64,000 nt of DNA, taken from Thiofilum sp. (GTDB lineage Bacteria > Pseudomonadota > Gammaproteobacteria > Thiotrichales > Thiotrichaceae). How positions within the stretch are numbered: the first letter of the stretch is position 1; each line of letters starts with the position of its first letter. Shown piece by piece: positions 62,539 through 64,000 of the stretch. A program made the position numbers and the translations under genes. The stretch spans positions 2,976,001-3,040,000 of the forward strand of contig NZ_JADJTF010000001.1 in NCBI RefSeq assembly GCF_016711335.1, written 5' to 3'. The notes beneath the pieces were generated by a model. That model was given only the letters and a program-made list of their open reading frames with translations, did not search any database and was not told the origin of the DNA.

Positions 62539-63648
62539 TTAGTCGGCACTACCAGAGGCGGCTACTTGTGCTCTGCCCACATAGCCAGTATTACCGTTAA
62601 AGCGGTTAAAGTTAGCGAAATTAGTATCGAATAAGTCTTTAACTTCATAAAGCTTAAAGGTTTGTGTGTCACCTTTAGCTGAAATACTACCGTCTAATTT
62701 TTCAAGTATGCCACCGCCCTGAGCTTTGTCGCCTTGATCACCGCTGCGTTTTTTACCATCACCATCAGCGGTTTGACCCCAGAAGCCATGAGGCATAATG
62801 CCATCAGCAGCCACGTTTTCACTCTTGAAGTTTAGCGATAATTCACCACTTTTTAGACCAGACGAGACTTCATACTCTGGCGTTTTAATAGTTAAATTAG
62901 TACCTTGCTTTTTAATAGTGCTAGAGCCTAATTGATAGCTACCGTCTTTTAAGTCCTGATTATTGACACTTAGCTCACCTTTTTCAGTGAATTTAAGGTT
63001 ATATACACCGTTCTCATTTCTAATGACAGCACCAATAGACCCCATTAAGGTTTGATCAGAACCTTTAGCTCTGAAGGCTGCATTAAGCTGGAAGTTTTTA
63101 TCACTCAGAACATTATAGGTTTTACCGGCTTCACCTTTAATATCGTAGCTTTCACCTTCCGCACCTACGAAGTGTGGATCGCCCCAAATCGTTGAACCTG
63201 GATGAATCGCAATGGGATTAATCGGGGTGATAATAGGATTAGGGTTAACACTTACAGGATTGAAAGGGTAGGGTTGACCTCCAAAATAACCCGAACCGAA
63301 CCCGCCGGGCATACCAAAGCCACCGAATCCGCCATTCATACCAGCACCACCAGACATGCCAGTTCCACCGTTCATACCAACACCACCGGACATGCCAGCG
63401 CCACCAAACCCGCCGTTCATGCCAGCACCGCCACCGAACCCACCGCTATTAAATAAAGATAAAAGCTGTCTAATTAAATTCATCAAAGCAGTACTATTAA
63501 AAGCAGAGCTTGAGCCAGTATTAAACCCATTAAATGAGTTACTGCCGCCAGACCAGTTAGAAGTATAGGTGGGTGTACCTAAACCAGTAGTAGAGGTTGT
63601 TACACTAGAAGTTTTTGGATTAGTAGTTACGCTGAGGTTATCGGTCAT
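62539..63648 (-). CDS. Gly/Met-repeat protein with GDPHF (vWD-type/DUF1521-like) domain
   Basis: A 369-residue protein without a classic signal peptide. The N-terminal ~60 residues are Ser/Thr/Asn-rich. Residues ~70-130 are a low-complexity run of short repeats of the kind MNGGFGG/MSGGVG/MNGGTG. Residues ~155-300 start IWGDPHFVGAEGESYDIKGE and resemble the DUF1521/vWD-like GDPHF domain. The ending ~70 residues have FNRFNGNTGYVGRAQVAAS. The layout suggests an exported, possibly surface-assembled protein secreted by a non-Sec route. The repeat DNA is prone to copy-number change. Confidence 0.72.
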   Translation of the reverse strand: MTDNLSVTTNPKTSSVTTSTTGLGTPTYTSNWSGGSNSFNGFNTGSSSAFNSTALMNLIRQLLSLFNSGGFGGGAGMNGGFGGAGMSGGVGMNGGTGMSGGAGMNGGFGGFGMPGGFGSGYFGGQPYPFNPVSVNPNPIITPINPIAIHPGSTIWGDPHFVGAEGESYDIKGEAGKTYNVLSDKNFQLNAAFRAKGSDQTLMGSIGAVIRNENGVYNLKFTEKGELSVNNQDLKDGSYQLGSSTIKKQGTNLTIKTPEYEVSSGLKSGELSLNFKSENVAADGIMPHGFWGQTADGDGKKRSGDQGDKAQGGGILEKLDGSISAKGDTQTFKLYEVKDLFDTNFANFNRFNGNTGYVGRAQVAASGSAD

Positions 63649-63896
63649 GATCTTTTACCTAAAATACAATTTTATTAACTAATATAAATTTAAAAATTAT
63701 GAGTATATATTTAGGTATTTTTGTTAGTTTAACAGCAATCGTTGGGCGATATAACGTCCGTATCCACTTATAAAAGGTAGGGGGGCACTTTAGGTTTAAT
63801 CTTGATTTTTAAACATTAATCAGGGATTTTTTAATTTATTGCGATGGTTTGGAGCTAAGCGTATGCTGAGTAACTTTTTTGTTGAGGTATTAAAAC

Positions 63897-64000
63897 ATGG
63901 AGCACTGGTTAAGCTTAGGTTCCTTGCCTGTTGAGGTGGTATTAGTACTGGTAGGATTAGCTATGCTAGCCGGTTGGGTCGATTCTATTGGGGGGGGAGG
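63897..64000 (+). CDS. TSUP (TauE/SafE-type) transporter, 3' end outside window
   Basis: The visible 34 codons (EHWLSLGSLPVEVVLVLVGL, then AMLAGWVDSIGGGG) match the first membrane helix and the AGxxDSIAGGGG motif of TSUP family sulfite/sulfonate exporters. The gene runs off the window edge. No ribosome site is obvious (TGAGGTATTAAAAC precedes). Confidence 0.75.
   Translation, partial: MEHWLSLGSLPVEVVLVLVGLAMLAGWVDSIGGG

Noticed and set aside
63260..63440. CRISPR-like short repeats
   Set aside because: The repetition is Gly/Met coding sequence inside an ORF, without regular spacers.

Overview
The window is chromosomal DNA from a moderately AT-rich bacterium. It is most likely a gammaproteobacterium, and the mix of housekeeping genes (murB, purM-purN, earP-efp with an Arg32-type EF-P, hcp with a DNR/FNR-like regulator, uraD-uraH-guaD-puuD) would suit a Thiotrichales-like, Thiothrix-type lineage. 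That placement is an inference from gene content, not from a marker gene. There is one tRNA, tRNA-Ser(UGA), no rRNA and no CRISPR array. Both ends are cut inside genes: an ARM/HEAT-repeat gene at the left and a TSUP transporter gene at the right.

Region 1-7.7 kb is a three-gene operon: a giant HEAT-repeat protein, a winged-helix/SWIM zinc-finger protein and a retron-type reverse transcriptase. This matches the architecture I know as a type XIII retron. The msr-msd RNA gene is not in the visible gaps and is probably upstream of the window. Immediately downstream, a 1270-bp IS4-family element has landed inside a 130-bp palindromic MITE-like repeat and left a 9-bp target duplication. The same repeat occurs intact at 10.06 and 62.34 kb. 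A shortened relative at 30.5 kb has different but still self-complementary arms.

Region 9-19.4 kb holds ordinary genes: a META-domain lipid-free secreted protein, a UPF0114 protein, murB, a Kef-type antiporter, arsC with a palindromic operator candidate, thioredoxin, a DUF3472-ricin protein, the tRNA and purM-purN. A 54-codon remnant of an MmeI-like restriction-methylation protein lies between arsC and trx.

Region 19.7-26.2 kb is the most striking part. A Trypco2 protein, a trypsin-like protease, a MoxR-type AAA+ ATPase and an 847-residue protein with a C-terminal FGE-sulfatase/C-type-lectin fold form one operon. The last ~100 bp of the 847-residue gene look like the variable region (VR) of a diversity-generating retroelement (DGR). 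At the positions where such proteins vary, ten codons all have the form NNC, in a gene that otherwise prefers A/T at the third base. A strong hairpin follows the stop codon. No DGR reverse transcriptase or template repeat is in the window; the retron RT has the wrong motif. I read this as a DGR-diversified ternary conflict (immune-like) system. An Rpn-family nuclease gene, broken by an amber codon at codon 9 and flanked by 14-bp direct repeats, follows it.

Region 26-54.3 kb carries hpd with a possible 30-codon upstream ORF, and the hcp-hcr nitrosative stress pair divergent from a CRP/FNR regulator across an FNR-type box. A Mn2+ riboswitch (yybP-ykoY) precedes a UPF0016/GDT1 transporter, followed by a 48-residue membrane protein behind a perfect FNR box. 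Further along are earP-efp, an IS200 element, two tandem ELWxTDGT beta-propeller genes (one broken by an amber codon) and the purine-catabolism operon uraD-uraH-guaD-puuD.

Region 54-64 kb holds a small secreted protein, a decayed gene fragment, the transglutaminase/alpha-E/ATP-grasp operon, an AIM24-like protein, a Gly/Met-repeat GDPHF protein and the start of a TauE/SafE-type transporter.
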